Below, one piece after another: positions 53,537 to 61,700 of a stretch of DNA of 64,000 nt. A model generated the notes under the pieces. It saw only the letters and a list, made by a program, of their open reading frames with translations. It ran no database searches and was not told where the DNA came from. The stretch comes from Pseudonocardia endophytica (GTDB lineage Bacteria; Actinomycetota; Actinomycetes; Mycobacteriales; Pseudonocardiaceae). Position numbers and translations under genes: made by a program. The stretch is taken from the NCBI RefSeq assembly GCF_004339565.1, contig NZ_SMFZ01000002.1, forward strand, positions 310,001 to 374,000. The letters run 5' to 3'. How positions within the stretch are numbered: the first letter of the stretch is position 1; every line of letters starts with the position of its first letter.

Positions 53537-54361
53537 GTGAGCGCCCCGGCACGCACCGGCCGTCCGTTCTCCGACGCGCTCGGCATCACCCCGCTCGGTG
53601 ACGGCCGCTTCCGTGCCGACCTCGACGAGGCGTGGTCGATCGGGGCGAAGGCGCACGGCGGGCTGCTGATGGCTGTGATGACCCGCGCCGCCATCACCCG
53701 CGCCGCCGACGGGGCGCCGGGCACCGACCCGGAGCCGCTCGTCGTCGCGGCCGACTTCCTGCGCGCTCCGGACCTCGGCCCCGTCGAGCTGCGCACGGAG
53801 GTGCTCAAGACCGGCCGCACGGTGTCCGTGGTCGCCGTCCGGCTCCTGCAGGACGAGCGGCTCATGCTGTCCGCCACGGTGACCGCCGGGACGCTGCCGG
53901 CCGACGAGCCGCGCTGGGCGGAGCCGGTCCTGCACCCGTCCGAGCCGACGGCGGACGCCCTCGGCGCCGGTACGCCGGACCGGCCCGCGGTCGGTCTCGC
54001 CGCAGCGTGCGACCTGCGGTTCCCCGCGGACGCGAACCCGTTCATGCGGGGGGAGACCGGCCCGCCCCGGATGAGCGGATGGGTCCGTCCCCTCGGGGAG
54101 GAGCCGGACGTGCTGTTCGCGCTGCTCGCGGGCGACGTGCTCGCACCCACCGTGTTCAACCTCGGCGGCCGTTTCGGCTGGGCACCGACGATCCAGCTGA
54201 CCGCGCTGCTGCGCGGGCGTCCGGCACCCGGGTGGCTGCGCGTTGACTCGGAGAGCAGGTCGGTGACGGGGGCGTTCTTCGACGAGGACGTTTCCGTCGT
54301 CGACTCGGCCGGTCGCCTCGTGTGCCAGGCACGGCAGCTGGCGCTGGCGCCGAAAGGCTGA
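53537..54361 (+). CDS. Thioesterase family protein (TesB-like double hotdog)
   Basis: A 274-residue acyl-CoA thioesterase-like protein. The first hotdog has WSIGAKAHGGLLMAVMTRAA with the substrate-channel helix, and VVAADFLRAPDLGPVELRTEVLKTGRTVSVVAVRLLQ; the second has GRFGWAPTIQLTALLRGRPAPGWLRVDSESR and ends DSAGRLVCQARQLAL. The double-hotdog length matches TesB-like thioesterases. It lies between the TIM-barrel isomerase and proC, where Rv0499 lies in mycobacteria. Confidence 0.87.
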   Translation: MSAPARTGRPFSDALGITPLGDGRFRADLDEAWSIGAKAHGGLLMAVMTRAAITRAADGAPGTDPEPLVVAADFLRAPDLGPVELRTEVLKTGRTVSVVAVRLLQDERLMLSATVTAGTLPADEPRWAEPVLHPSEPTADALGAGTPDRPAVGLAAACDLRFPADANPFMRGETGPPRMSGWVRPLGEEPDVLFALLAGDVLAPTVFNLGGRFGWAPTIQLTALLRGRPAPGWLRVDSESRSVTGAFFDEDVSVVDSAGRLVCQARQLALAPKG

Positions 54362-54365
54362 ACTC

Positions 54366-54371
54366 TAGGCT
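54366..54371 (+). promoter_or_regulatory. -10 box of a probable leaderless proC promoter
   Basis: TAGGCT, seven bases before the proC ATG. Confidence 0.45.
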
Positions 54372-54378
54372 CGGTGCC

Positions 54379-55185
54379 ATGACACGGATCGCGGTGCTGG
54401 GCGGGGGACGGATCGGGGAGGCGCTGCTGAGCGGCCTGCTGGCGGCCGGGTACGAGGCCGGCGGGCTCGTGGTCAGCGAGCGCTACCCGGAACGGGCGCA
54501 GGAGCTCCGGGAACGCTACGGCGTGGCCACGGAGCCGGTGGCGGACGCGGTGACGGGCGCGGAGACCGTCGTCGTCGCCGTCAAGCCGCAGGACATCGCC
54601 CCGCTGCTCGGACAGCTGAAGGACGTCCTGGAACCGGGCACGCTCGTGGTGTCGCTGTGCGCCGGGCTCCCGGCGTCGCTGTTCGAGGGCGGTCTGCCGG
54701 ACGGCACCCCGGTCGTGCGCGTCATGCCGAACACGCCGATGCTGCTCGGCGCCGCGATGTGCGCGGTCTCGCCGGGCACCCACGCGACCGACGACCACCT
54801 GTCGCGCACCGAGTCCATGCTCGGCACGGTCGGCGCCACGCTCCGGCTGGCCGAGTCGCAGCAGGACGCGGCCACGGCGATCTCCGGATCCGGGCCCGCC
54901 TACTTCTTCCTGGTCGCCGAGGCGATGATCGAGGCGGGGGTCGCGCTCGGGCTGACCCGGCCGGCGGCCACCGAGCTGACCGTGCAGACCGCGCTCGGCG
55001 CGTCCCGGATGCTCCGCGAGACCGGCGAGCACCCGGCGATCCTGCGGGAGAACGTCACGTCTCCGGCCGGTACGACGGCCGCCGCGCTGCGCGAGCTGGA
55101 GCGCCACGGCGTGCGGTCCGCGTGGATGGACGCGATCGTGGCGGCACACCAGCGGTCGGTGGATCTTGGTCGCAGCTCAGCGTAA
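54379..55185 (+). CDS. proC: Pyrroline-5-carboxylate reductase
   Basis: A 268-residue enzyme making L-proline from pyrroline-5-carboxylate with NAD(P)H. The Rossmann motif is RIAVLGGGRIGEALLSGLL; VVVAVKPQDI, VVRVMPNTPMLLGAAMCAVSPG and the signature region AISGSGPAYFFLVAEAMIEAGV through NVTSPAGTTAAALRELE follow. rocD in the same window makes glutamate semialdehyde, the open-chain form of this substrate. The stop codon begins a pair of palindromes. Confidence 0.96.
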   Translation: MTRIAVLGGGRIGEALLSGLLAAGYEAGGLVVSERYPERAQELRERYGVATEPVADAVTGAETVVVAVKPQDIAPLLGQLKDVLEPGTLVVSLCAGLPASLFEGGLPDGTPVVRVMPNTPMLLGAAMCAVSPGTHATDDHLSRTESMLGTVGATLRLAESQQDAATAISGSGPAYFFLVAEAMIEAGVALGLTRPAATELTVQTALGASRMLRETGEHPAILRENVTSPAGTTAAALRELERHGVRSAWMDAIVAAHQRSVDLGRSSA

Positions 55186-55218
55186 CCCGTTCGCCCGTAA
55201 CGGGTGACAGGGTGTCAC
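55185..55218. promoter_or_regulatory. Two overlapping palindromes after proC
   Basis: ACCCGTT - 7 bases - AACGGGT (55185-55205) and GTGACA-GGG-TGTCAC (55204-55218). They may terminate proC or be operators for the small HTH gene that starts about 150 bases further on. Confidence 0.5.
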
Positions 55219-55364
55219 TCTGTCGGGCCTGCTGAATACCACGATCGGGCGTCATGGCCGAGCGTCATCCGTCACATCTGTCCCGGTACTCTCGTCGGGA
55301 ACACCGGAACGGCGCGGCGCACGGCCCGTGCCGTGGAGGTGCAAAGAGGGAAGGCGGTGCCCGG

Positions 55365-55577
55365 ATGCCCCCCGAGCGTTCCGAGCCGGCACGGTCGACG
55401 CAGGTCCAGTTCCTGACCGTGGCCGAGGTGGCCTCGATGATGCGCGTGTCGAAGATGACCGTGTACCGGCTCGTGCACTCCGGCGAGCTGCCCGCGGCGC
55501 GGGTCGGCCGGTCCTTCCGGGTACCGCAGCGCGCGGTGGAGGACTACCTCCGCAACGCGTACTTCGACGCGGGCTGA
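55365..55577 (+). CDS. Small HTH (excisionase/MerR-type) DNA-binding protein
   Basis: A 70-residue protein that is almost only a helix-turn-helix: FLTVAEVASMMRVSKMTVYRLVHSGELPAARVGRSFRVPQRAVEDYL in outline. It matches Rv0500A and is a relative of BldC-type one-domain regulators. Its position between proC and the bS22 gene is conserved in actinobacteria. It is not phage-linked here despite the excisionase name. The ATG follows the conserved start region; a purine-rich GGGAAGG lies upstream. Confidence 0.9.
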   Translation: MPPERSEPARSTQVQFLTVAEVASMMRVSKMTVYRLVHSGELPAARVGRSFRVPQRAVEDYLRNAYFDAG

Positions 55578-55615
55578 GCCCAGGGTCCCCTGGTCGCTCC
55601 GCGGACGTCGGACGG

Positions 55616-55621
55616 TAGAGT
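55616..55621 (+). promoter_or_regulatory. Candidate -10 box for the bS22 gene
   Basis: TAGAGT, which would give a leader of about 120 bases before the ATG at 55752. No strong -35 seen. Confidence 0.3.
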
Positions 55622-55751
55622 GACCTCTCGGCTGTCGATCCGTCGCCGGTCGCGTGGCTCGTCGCGGTCTCCGCGCGGGTCAGGCCGACCCACCGGCCAT
55701 CCGGCGTGATCGGATCGCCCGACCACCGTCCAGCAACAGGAGGAACGCCCC

Positions 55752-55853
55752 ATGGGCTCGGTCATCAAGAAGCGCCGCAAGCGGATGTCGAAGAAGAAGC
55801 ACCGCAAGCTGCTGCGCAAGACCCGGGTGCAGAGGCGCAAGCTCGGCAAGTGA
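55752..55853 (+). CDS. 30S ribosomal protein bS22 (33 residues)
   Basis: A very short, extremely basic protein: MGSVIKKRRKRMSKKKHR, then KLLRKTRVQRRKLGK. This is the actinobacterial small ribosomal protein bS22 (Rv0500B type, described as AURKAIP1/COX24-like), which sits near the decoding centre. AGGAGG lies upstream of the ATG. It is easily missed because of its size, and its place downstream of the small HTH gene is conserved. Confidence 0.95.
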   Translation: MGSVIKKRRKRMSKKKHRKLLRKTRVQRRKLGK

Positions 55854-56004
55854 CCCACCGCGTCGCGGCGGTAACCCGCCGCGATGCATGTCACCGCCCG
55901 TCGCCGGTGTGTTCGGCGTACGTCGGCGGTTAGGATCTGGTTCCTCACCGGCGTCGCCGTTCGTCTCCGGCGCCCCACCTCGACGTGTGCTGTGAGGTCG
56001 ATCC

Positions 56005-57051
56005 ATGCCGCAGGAGACCCCCTCGGTCGTCCTCGTGACCGGTGTGAGCGGGTTCCTGGGTGGCCACCTCGCTGCCCGGCTCGCCGCGAACCCGGACATC
56101 GACCGGGTGCTCGGCGTGGACACCGTCCCGCCGCCGCGCGATCTCCTGAAGCGGATGGGGCGTGCCGAGTTCGTGCGCGCCGACATCCGCAACCCGCTCA
56201 TCTCCAAGGTCATCTCCTCCGCGTCGGTGGACACCGTCGTGCACGCCTCGCTGTCCGCCAGCCCCGGTTCCGCCGGTGGCCGGGCGACGATGAAGGAGAT
56301 GAACGTCATCGGCACGATGCAGCTGCTCGCCGCCTGCCAGAAGGCGGAGACGGTGCGGCGCGTCGTGCTGAAGTCCACGACCGCGGTCTACGGCTCCAGC
56401 CCTCGTGACCCGGCCGTGTTCGACGAGGCCACCGGCCCGAAGGACCTCCCGTCCGGCGGCTACGCGAAGGACGCCGCCGAGATCGAGGGCTACCTGCGCG
56501 GCTTCCGCAGGCGCCGCCCGGACGTCACGACGACCGTGCTGCGCTTCGCCAACTTCATCGGTCCGCGCATCGACACGGTCCTGACCCGGTACTTCGCGCT
56601 GCCCGTCGTGCCCACCGTGCTCGGGTTCGACGCCCGTGTGCAGCTGCTGCACGAGGAGGACGCGCTCGCCGTGCTCGAGCGGGCCGCGACGCACGAGGTG
56701 CCCGGCGTGTTCAACGTCGCGGCGCACGGCGTGCTGATGCTGTCCCAGGCGATCCGGCGCGCGGGCAAGGTCGCCGTCCCGGTGCCGAGCTCGGCCGTCG
56801 GGCCGGTCAGCCGGGTGCTGCGCGGCGCCCGCCTCGTCGACTTCTCGCCGGAACAGATGCGGTTCCTGAACTTCGGCCGCGTCGTGGACCTGCACCGGCT
56901 GGAGACCGAGTTCGGCTTCACCCCGCGGTGGACCACCACCCAGGCGTTCGACGACTTCGTGCGCGGCAAGGCGTTGAGTCCGGTTCTCGGGCCGGAACGG
57001 CTGGAGGCGATCGAGCGCGGCGTGCTCGGCGCCGCGAGGGCACTGCGATGA
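56005..57051 (+). CDS. NAD-dependent epimerase/dehydratase-like protein (Rv0501-like)
   Basis: A 348-residue extended SDR protein. The NAD-binding motif is LVTGVSGFLGGHLAARLA, then VRADIRNP and VVHASLSASPGSAGG. The Ser/Thr of the active site is in LKSTTAVYG, but the usual YxxxK reads YAKDA: the Tyr is followed by Lys at +2, not +4, so standard epimerase chemistry is doubtful. It occupies the position of Rv0501 (annotated galE2). Its stop overlaps the next ATG, coupling it to the acyltransferase, which hints at a joint role in lipid modification. Confidence 0.88.
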   Translation: MPQETPSVVLVTGVSGFLGGHLAARLAANPDIDRVLGVDTVPPPRDLLKRMGRAEFVRADIRNPLISKVISSASVDTVVHASLSASPGSAGGRATMKEMNVIGTMQLLAACQKAETVRRVVLKSTTAVYGSSPRDPAVFDEATGPKDLPSGGYAKDAAEIEGYLRGFRRRRPDVTTTVLRFANFIGPRIDTVLTRYFALPVVPTVLGFDARVQLLHEEDALAVLERAATHEVPGVFNVAAHGVLMLSQAIRRAGKVAVPVPSSAVGPVSRVLRGARLVDFSPEQMRFLNFGRVVDLHRLETEFGFTPRWTTTQAFDDFVRGKALSPVLGPERLEAIERGVLGAARALR

Positions 57052-58076
57052 CCGACCGGAAGCGGACGAGGGAGGACGCGACGATGGCGGAGGCGCGGGT
57101 CATCCCGATCCGGGGGAGCCGGACGCGCCGGTCGTCGACGTCGGCCACGCCCGTCGCCGGCCCGGCCGGGAAGACGGTCCGGGCCGAACCCGTCGAACCG
57201 GTCGCCGCCGTGCCCGACGAGCCGGACGTGCCACCGGAGTGGGAGAAGGCGCTCGTCGAAGCGTGTGCGTTCCTGCGCCGCCGCCTGTCCGGCGACTACA
57301 CGGTGGACGAGTTCGGGTTCGATGCGGAGCTCACCGACGCGCTCGTCATGCCCGCGCTGCGGCCGCTCTACGAGCGCTGGTTCCGTGTCGAGACGATCGG
57401 CTCGCACCACCTACCGGACACCGGTGGCGCCCTGCTCGTCGCGAACCATTCCGGGACGCTGCCGCTGGACGCGCTGATGACGACCGTCGCCGTGCACGAG
57501 GCGCACCCGAACAACCGGCACCTGCGCCTGCTCGGGGCCGACCTGATGTTCCGGCTGCCGGTGGCCGGGTCGGTCGCCCGCAAGTCGGGGGCCACGCTCG
57601 CGTGCAACCCGGACGCGGAGCGGCTGATGTCGGGCGGCGAGATGGTCGGCGTGTTCCCGGAGGGCTTCAAGGGGATCGGCAAGCCGTACCGGGACCGGTA
57701 CAAGCTGCAGCGCTTCGGCCGCGGCGGGTTCGTGTCGGCCGCGCTGCGGACCGGGGTGCCGATCATCCCGTGCGCGATCGTCGGAGCCGAGGAGATCTAC
57801 CCGAAGATCGGGGACGTCCCGCCGCTCGCCCGGCTGTTCGGCGCGCCGTACTTCCCGATCACGCCGACGTTCCCGCTGCTCGGCCCGGCCGGGCTGATCC
57901 CGCTGCCGTCGAAGTGGTACATCGAGTTCGGCGAGCCGATCCGCACCGACGACCACACGGCCGCCGACGCCGAGGACCCGATGCTGGTGTTCAACCTGAC
58001 CGACCAGGTCCGGGAGACGATCCAGCACACGCTGTACCGCCTGCTCTCCCAGCGGCGCAACGTGTTCCTGGGCTAA
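57048..58076 (+). CDS. Lysophospholipid acyltransferase (PlsC-like)
   Basis: A 342-residue 1-acyl-glycerol-phosphate acyltransferase-family protein. Block I is VANHSGTLPLDALM (the NHxxxxD motif), block II around MFRLPVAGSVARKSG, block III VFPEGFKGIGKPY and block IV GVPIIPCAIVGAEE. The first 70 residues are basic and Pro/Ala-rich, without a clear membrane helix. It matches Rv0502 and is translationally coupled to the epimerase-like gene. It converges on the HAD gene with a four-base overlap. Confidence 0.9.
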   Translation: MTDRKRTREDATMAEARVIPIRGSRTRRSSTSATPVAGPAGKTVRAEPVEPVAAVPDEPDVPPEWEKALVEACAFLRRRLSGDYTVDEFGFDAELTDALVMPALRPLYERWFRVETIGSHHLPDTGGALLVANHSGTLPLDALMTTVAVHEAHPNNRHLRLLGADLMFRLPVAGSVARKSGATLACNPDAERLMSGGEMVGVFPEGFKGIGKPYRDRYKLQRFGRGGFVSAALRTGVPIIPCAIVGAEEIYPKIGDVPPLARLFGAPYFPITPTFPLLGPAGLIPLPSKWYIEFGEPIRTDDHTAADAEDPMLVFNLTDQVRETIQHTLYRLLSQRRNVFLG

Positions 58077-59041
58077 CGCTTGCGGTAGGCGACACCGGCC
58101 GCCACGGCCCCGGCGAGGGCTCCCGCGCCCAGCACGGACGGCACGCCGATCCGGGCGGCCTTGCGGCCGGTGCGGAAGTCGCGGATCTGCCAGCCCCGGG
58201 ACTTGGCCACGTCGCGCAGTTCCGAGTCCGGGTTCACCGCGACGGCCGTGCCGACGGCGGACAGCATCGGGACGTCGTTCACGGAGTCCGAGTACGCCGT
58301 GCAGCGACGCAGGTCGAGACCCTCGGACGCGGCCAGCGCGCGCACCGCGTGCGCCTTCGCGGGTCCGTGCAGGATCTCGCCGACCAGGCGGCCTGTGTAG
58401 CAGCCGTCCACACTCTCCGCGACCGTGCCGAGCGCACCGGTGAGCCCCAGACGCCGCGCGATGATCAGCGCCAGCTCGATCGGAGTGGCCGTGACCAGCC
58501 AGACCCGCTGGCCCGCGTCCAGGTGCATCTGGGCCAGCGCACGGGTGCCCGCCCAGATCCGGTCGACCATCAGCTCGTCGTAGATCTCCTCGCCGAGCCT
58601 GACGACCTCCTCGACCGGCCGCCCGGCGACGAACGAGAGGGCCGTGTCCCGGTGCCCGGACACGTCGCTCTCCCGGCCGCCGACCCGGAACTTGATCTGC
58701 TGCCAGGCGAAGCCCGCCATGTCCGACGTCGTGAAGAACTTGCGGGCGGCCAGACCGCGGGCGAAGTGGAAGATCGACGCGCCGACCATCATCGTGTTGT
58801 CCACGTCGAAGAACGCGGCGGCGGTGAGGTCCGGCGGGGGTTCGACACCCTCTCCGGGGACGGTGAGCTCCTCGCCCGCGGCGACCGCGGCGGCGGCCGA
58901 CGCCTCGCCGGCCCTGCGGGCCGGATCGAGGGCGGTCACACGTGAGAGGACCTCGTCCGACTCGGCGATCCCGGCGACCTCGGGACGCCCTGTGGACGGG
59001 ATCTCGGGCTCGTCGGACCGCGACCCGGGATCTGTCACCAC
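58073..59041 (-). CDS. HAD-superfamily phosphatase (SerB1-like, Rv0505c-like)
   Basis: A 322-residue HAD hydrolase of the IB/PSPase-like type. The nucleophile motif is AAFFDVDNTMM (DxDxT), motif II is WLVTATPIELALIIARRLG, the Lys is in GPAKAHAVRAL and motif IV is CTAYSDSVNDVPML. An acidic 70-residue N-terminal tail and a hydrophobic C-terminal segment (SVLGAGALAGAVAAGVAYRKR) frame it; the latter could anchor it to the membrane. Mycobacterial Rv0505c is annotated serB1, but its substrate is uncertain. Confidence 0.9.
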   Translation of the reverse strand: MVTDPGSRSDEPEIPSTGRPEVAGIAESDEVLSRVTALDPARRAGEASAAAAVAAGEELTVPGEGVEPPPDLTAAAFFDVDNTMMVGASIFHFARGLAARKFFTTSDMAGFAWQQIKFRVGGRESDVSGHRDTALSFVAGRPVEEVVRLGEEIYDELMVDRIWAGTRALAQMHLDAGQRVWLVTATPIELALIIARRLGLTGALGTVAESVDGCYTGRLVGEILHGPAKAHAVRALAASEGLDLRRCTAYSDSVNDVPMLSAVGTAVAVNPDSELRDVAKSRGWQIRDFRTGRKAARIGVPSVLGAGALAGAVAAGVAYRKR

Positions 59042-59128
59042 GCGAGCCTTCCTGCCGGTCGAGCAACTACGACGTTCACCTTACTGCGATTGCCCGACCG
59101 GCAGGCGGGACTTCGACGCGGTCGTGCC

Positions 59129-60604
59129 TCAGCCGATGGTGACCGGGCCGAGCCCGGGCAGCAGCGGCGGCAGCGTGATCGGCGGCAGCAGGGAGTCCGA
59201 GTCCTTGCTGGTCGTCGTCGTGGACGACGACGTGCTCGGCTCGCCACCGCTGCGCGACTTCGCCGTGTCGTTGCCCAGCAGCGGCGGCAGCAGGCCGCGC
59301 TGCTCCTCGGTCGTCGGGTCGGTGGACGTGCCACCGCTCGTCGACGTCTCCGGGGAGGTGCTGCCGGACGGGCTCGGCGACGTGCTGTCGGGCGTGGTGC
59401 CCTCCGGGGACTGCTGGCCCTCGGTGGAGGGTTGCCCGGACTGACCGGTGCACGGGCCGTCGGAGGGCAGCGGACCCAGGTCGTCGACGGAGGCGGTGCC
59501 ACCCTCGGCGCAGCCGGTGCGGGCCCGCAGGGCCTCGGTCCGGGTGAGCACGCGGTCCAGCAGCGTCTTCGACGCCTCGGCGTCCGACGCGTTGGCCGCC
59601 GGCCACGAGGACTGCATCTCGGCCATCCGGTCGGACTGCGCGGTGGCCCACGTCCGCAGGTCGGCGAGATCCGACCCGCCCGCGTTGCGGTCCCCGGACA
59701 GGATCATCCGGCTGCCGGTGGCGGTCGCGGTGTCGAAGTCGTTCATCGCCGACGTGATGGCGGCCGGGTCGGCGCTCCCGCTCTGGAGCATGCCCTGGAC
59801 CTCGTCCATCCGGGTCCTGGCGACCTCGAGCTGCTGGGTCGCCTCGGCCTGGTCGCCCCACGTGAACAGCCCGCCGGTCGACTCCGTCGCCCGCTTGACC
59901 CCGTACAGGGCGTCACCCGGCAGCGCGTTCTTGCTGGCCGTCGCCGCGACGCCGACGATCACCGCGAGCGCCGCGACGCACGTCACGAGCACGCCGAACC
60001 GCTTGCGGATGCTCGGCCTGCGACGGCCACCGGTCTTGCCGGGGCGACTGCGGTCGCGGTCGGGCCGCGTCGAGCGCGTCGACTGCTCGGCCTCGACCGG
60101 GTGGTCCGGGTGGTCCGACGGCAGGACGTGCCGCGCCCGGCGGGACCGGGTCGGGAGGCTGCTCGTCTCGTTCGACGAGAGCGTGTGCTCGCCGGCGGCC
60201 CGACCGACGGACGCGGCCGGGACGTCCGGCTCCACGTCCGGCACCGGCGGTCCGACCGGGCGGGTGGCCGGTCCGGACGCGTCGGTGATCGGCGGGGCGC
60301 CGAGCGGCGCGGTCAGTTCGGAGGGTTCGGGTGCGGGGGCCGGAGGCCGGATGGCATCCTGCCTCTGCTCCGTTCGGCCGAAGCTCTCCTCGGCCATCGC
60401 CTCGAACAGGCGGCGGCGCATCCGGGCGGAGGTCTGCTCGTCGGGGGAGAGCGTGTGACGGCTACGGTCCAGCGCCGCGGCCAGCGCGAGTTCGTGCTCG
60501 AGCTCCTCCACGGCGGTCGCGCCGAGGGGCGCGTCGAATCCGCGCCCGTCCTCGGCCCGTGGCCTGTCGTCGTCCCATGCCCCCGGCATGCTGCCCGTCC
60601 TCAC
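59129..60604 (-). CDS. DUF5667 single-pass membrane protein, candidate RsbN-like anti-sigma factor
   Basis: A 491-residue protein. Residues 1-190 are cytoplasmic-type, with a short helical motif (VEELEHELALAAALDRSRHTLSPDEQTSARMRRRLFEAM in outline) and a disordered Pro-rich linker. One membrane helix follows (VLVTCVAALAVIVGVAATASK). The DUF5667 domain begins LPGDALYGVKRATESTGGLFTW, and the C-terminus is a Ser/Thr/Pro/Gly-rich extracytoplasmic tail with a Cys pair. It lies downstream of a BldN-like sigma gene, as rsbN does in Streptomyces, and has a BldN-type promoter. The start is GTG 60604 or ATG 60589. Confidence 0.8.
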   Translation of the reverse strand: MRTGSMPGAWDDDRPRAEDGRGFDAPLGATAVEELEHELALAAALDRSRHTLSPDEQTSARMRRRLFEAMAEESFGRTEQRQDAIRPPAPAPEPSELTAPLGAPPITDASGPATRPVGPPVPDVEPDVPAASVGRAAGEHTLSSNETSSLPTRSRRARHVLPSDHPDHPVEAEQSTRSTRPDRDRSRPGKTGGRRRPSIRKRFGVLVTCVAALAVIVGVAATASKNALPGDALYGVKRATESTGGLFTWGDQAEATQQLEVARTRMDEVQGMLQSGSADPAAITSAMNDFDTATATGSRMILSGDRNAGGSDLADLRTWATAQSDRMAEMQSSWPAANASDAEASKTLLDRVLTRTEALRARTGCAEGGTASVDDLGPLPSDGPCTGQSGQPSTEGQQSPEGTTPDSTSPSPSGSTSPETSTSGGTSTDPTTEEQRGLLPPLLGNDTAKSRSGGEPSTSSSTTTTSKDSDSLLPPITLPPLLPGLGPVTIG

Positions 60605-60706
60605 TGCAGTCCTGTGCTGCTTGTAGACGTCGTTCCGGAGTCCGACGGCGTTACGGCCGCCGCTGTCCGGTCCCGACGCGACGCGCTTGTGGCGCGTTCG
60701 TCTGCA

Positions 60707-60734
60707 CAACGAGGGGCAGGCGCGGAGGTTACGG
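60707..60734 (-). promoter_or_regulatory. BldN-type promoter upstream of the DUF5667 gene
   Basis: On the minus strand CGTAAC (60734-60729), exactly 16 bases, then CGTTGT (60712-60707). The published sigma-BldN consensus is CGTAAC-N16-CGTTGA, so 11 of 12 positions match with correct spacing. Transcription would begin near 60700, giving a leader of about 95 bases. Confidence 0.65.
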
Positions 60735-60824
60735 TCGAAATACCGTTCACCGCATCGAGTCGTACGCTCGCCGCTGCTACGGCCTGTCGCCGTCCAGATC
60801 GGCGGTCGACGACGGCCGCGGCGG

Positions 60825-61700
60825 TCATCGCAGACCGTCCGGCAGCAGCTGGGCGAGCCGGCGGACCGCACGGTGCTGGAGCGCTTTCACGGCGCCCTCG
60901 TTGCGGTCCATGATCTCGGCCGTCTCGGCGACCGAGAGGCCCTTGAGGAACCGGAGCTGGATGCACTCCCGCTGGTCCGGGTTGAGCTTGTCGATCGAGG
61001 CGACCAGCTCGGAGTTCGTCGCGTTCTCCAGCACCTGCTGCTCGGGGCCGCCGGTGGCCGGGGAGAGCTCGACGATCTCGGAGGTCGTGGACTCCAGCCG
61101 GTAGCGGCTGGACTTCACGTAGTCGAAGATCAGGTTCCGGGCGATCGTCACGAACCACGCGCCGATGTCGCGGCCCTGGTAGCTGACCGAGGAGATCCGG
61201 CGCAGCGCGCGCACGAACGTCTCCTGCGTCACGTCCTCGGCGAACGCGCGGTCGCCCATCCGGAACAGCACGTAGCGGTAGACCACGTCGTGGTAGCGCT
61301 CGTAGAGCTCGCCGAACGCACGGGCGTCACCGGCCTGGCAGGCCTCGACGAGCGCCCAGGAACTGCCCTCCTCGGTGGAGGGGTCCGGCGGCTCCTGCTC
61401 CTGCGGGGTGTCGACCGCGGCCGTTCGGGGGTCGGCCTGGGCGACGTCGCGGGGGCGCTGCCGGGGGAGCGGCATCGACTGTGCGGAGCCCGGTGGTCCT
61501 TGTCCCTCGGCGACGGCCTCGGTGTGGGCCATCGTCGGGGTGGGGGAGCTTGCAGACGGCATCGGTGCCTCCCCGTCCGGCTGGGGGCGGACGGTGTCGG
61601 TCCGGTCCGGTCCGACCGGGCGGTGTTCGCCGGTGTCGGTCCGGACGTCGGGGCGGACATGCTGGCGGAGCAGCCGCTGCGGTCGCATCGGCCGGGTCAT
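60825..61700 (-). CDS. BldN/AdsA-like ECF sigma factor
   Basis: A 291-residue sigma-70-family factor of the ECF group. Region 2 is ALVEACQAGDARAFGELYERYHDVVYRYVLFRMGDRAFAEDVTQETFVRAL in outline; region 4 is LNPDQRECIQLRFLKGLSVAETAEIMDRNEGAVKALQHRAVRRL in outline. An N-terminal extension of about 120 residues precedes region 2. Streptomyces BldN is made as a pro-protein with such an extension, so processing is possible. The start is uncertain (ATG 61700 or GTG 61721). Repeats TCGCGCGTYGAAC lie about 90-120 bases upstream. The DUF5667 gene follows after 220 bases. Confidence 0.9.
   Translation of the reverse strand: MTRPMRPQRLLRQHVRPDVRTDTGEHRPVGPDRTDTVRPQPDGEAPMPSASSPTPTMAHTEAVAEGQGPPGSAQSMPLPRQRPRDVAQADPRTAAVDTPQEQEPPDPSTEEGSSWALVEACQAGDARAFGELYERYHDVVYRYVLFRMGDRAFAEDVTQETFVRALRRISSVSYQGRDIGAWFVTIARNLIFDYVKSSRYRLESTTSEIVELSPATGGPEQQVLENATNSELVASIDKLNPDQRECIQLRFLKGLSVAETAEIMDRNEGAVKALQHRAVRRLAQLLPDGLR

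Noticed and set aside
55181..55201. Two CGTAAC words as BldN-type promoters before the small HTH gene
   Set aside because: Neither is followed by CGTTG at 16 bases; they belong to the palindromes.
55365..55577. Excisionase-type HTH gene as a sign of a prophage or integrated element
   Set aside because: No integrase, att repeat or phage gene is near, and the gene occupies a conserved housekeeping position between proC and bS22.
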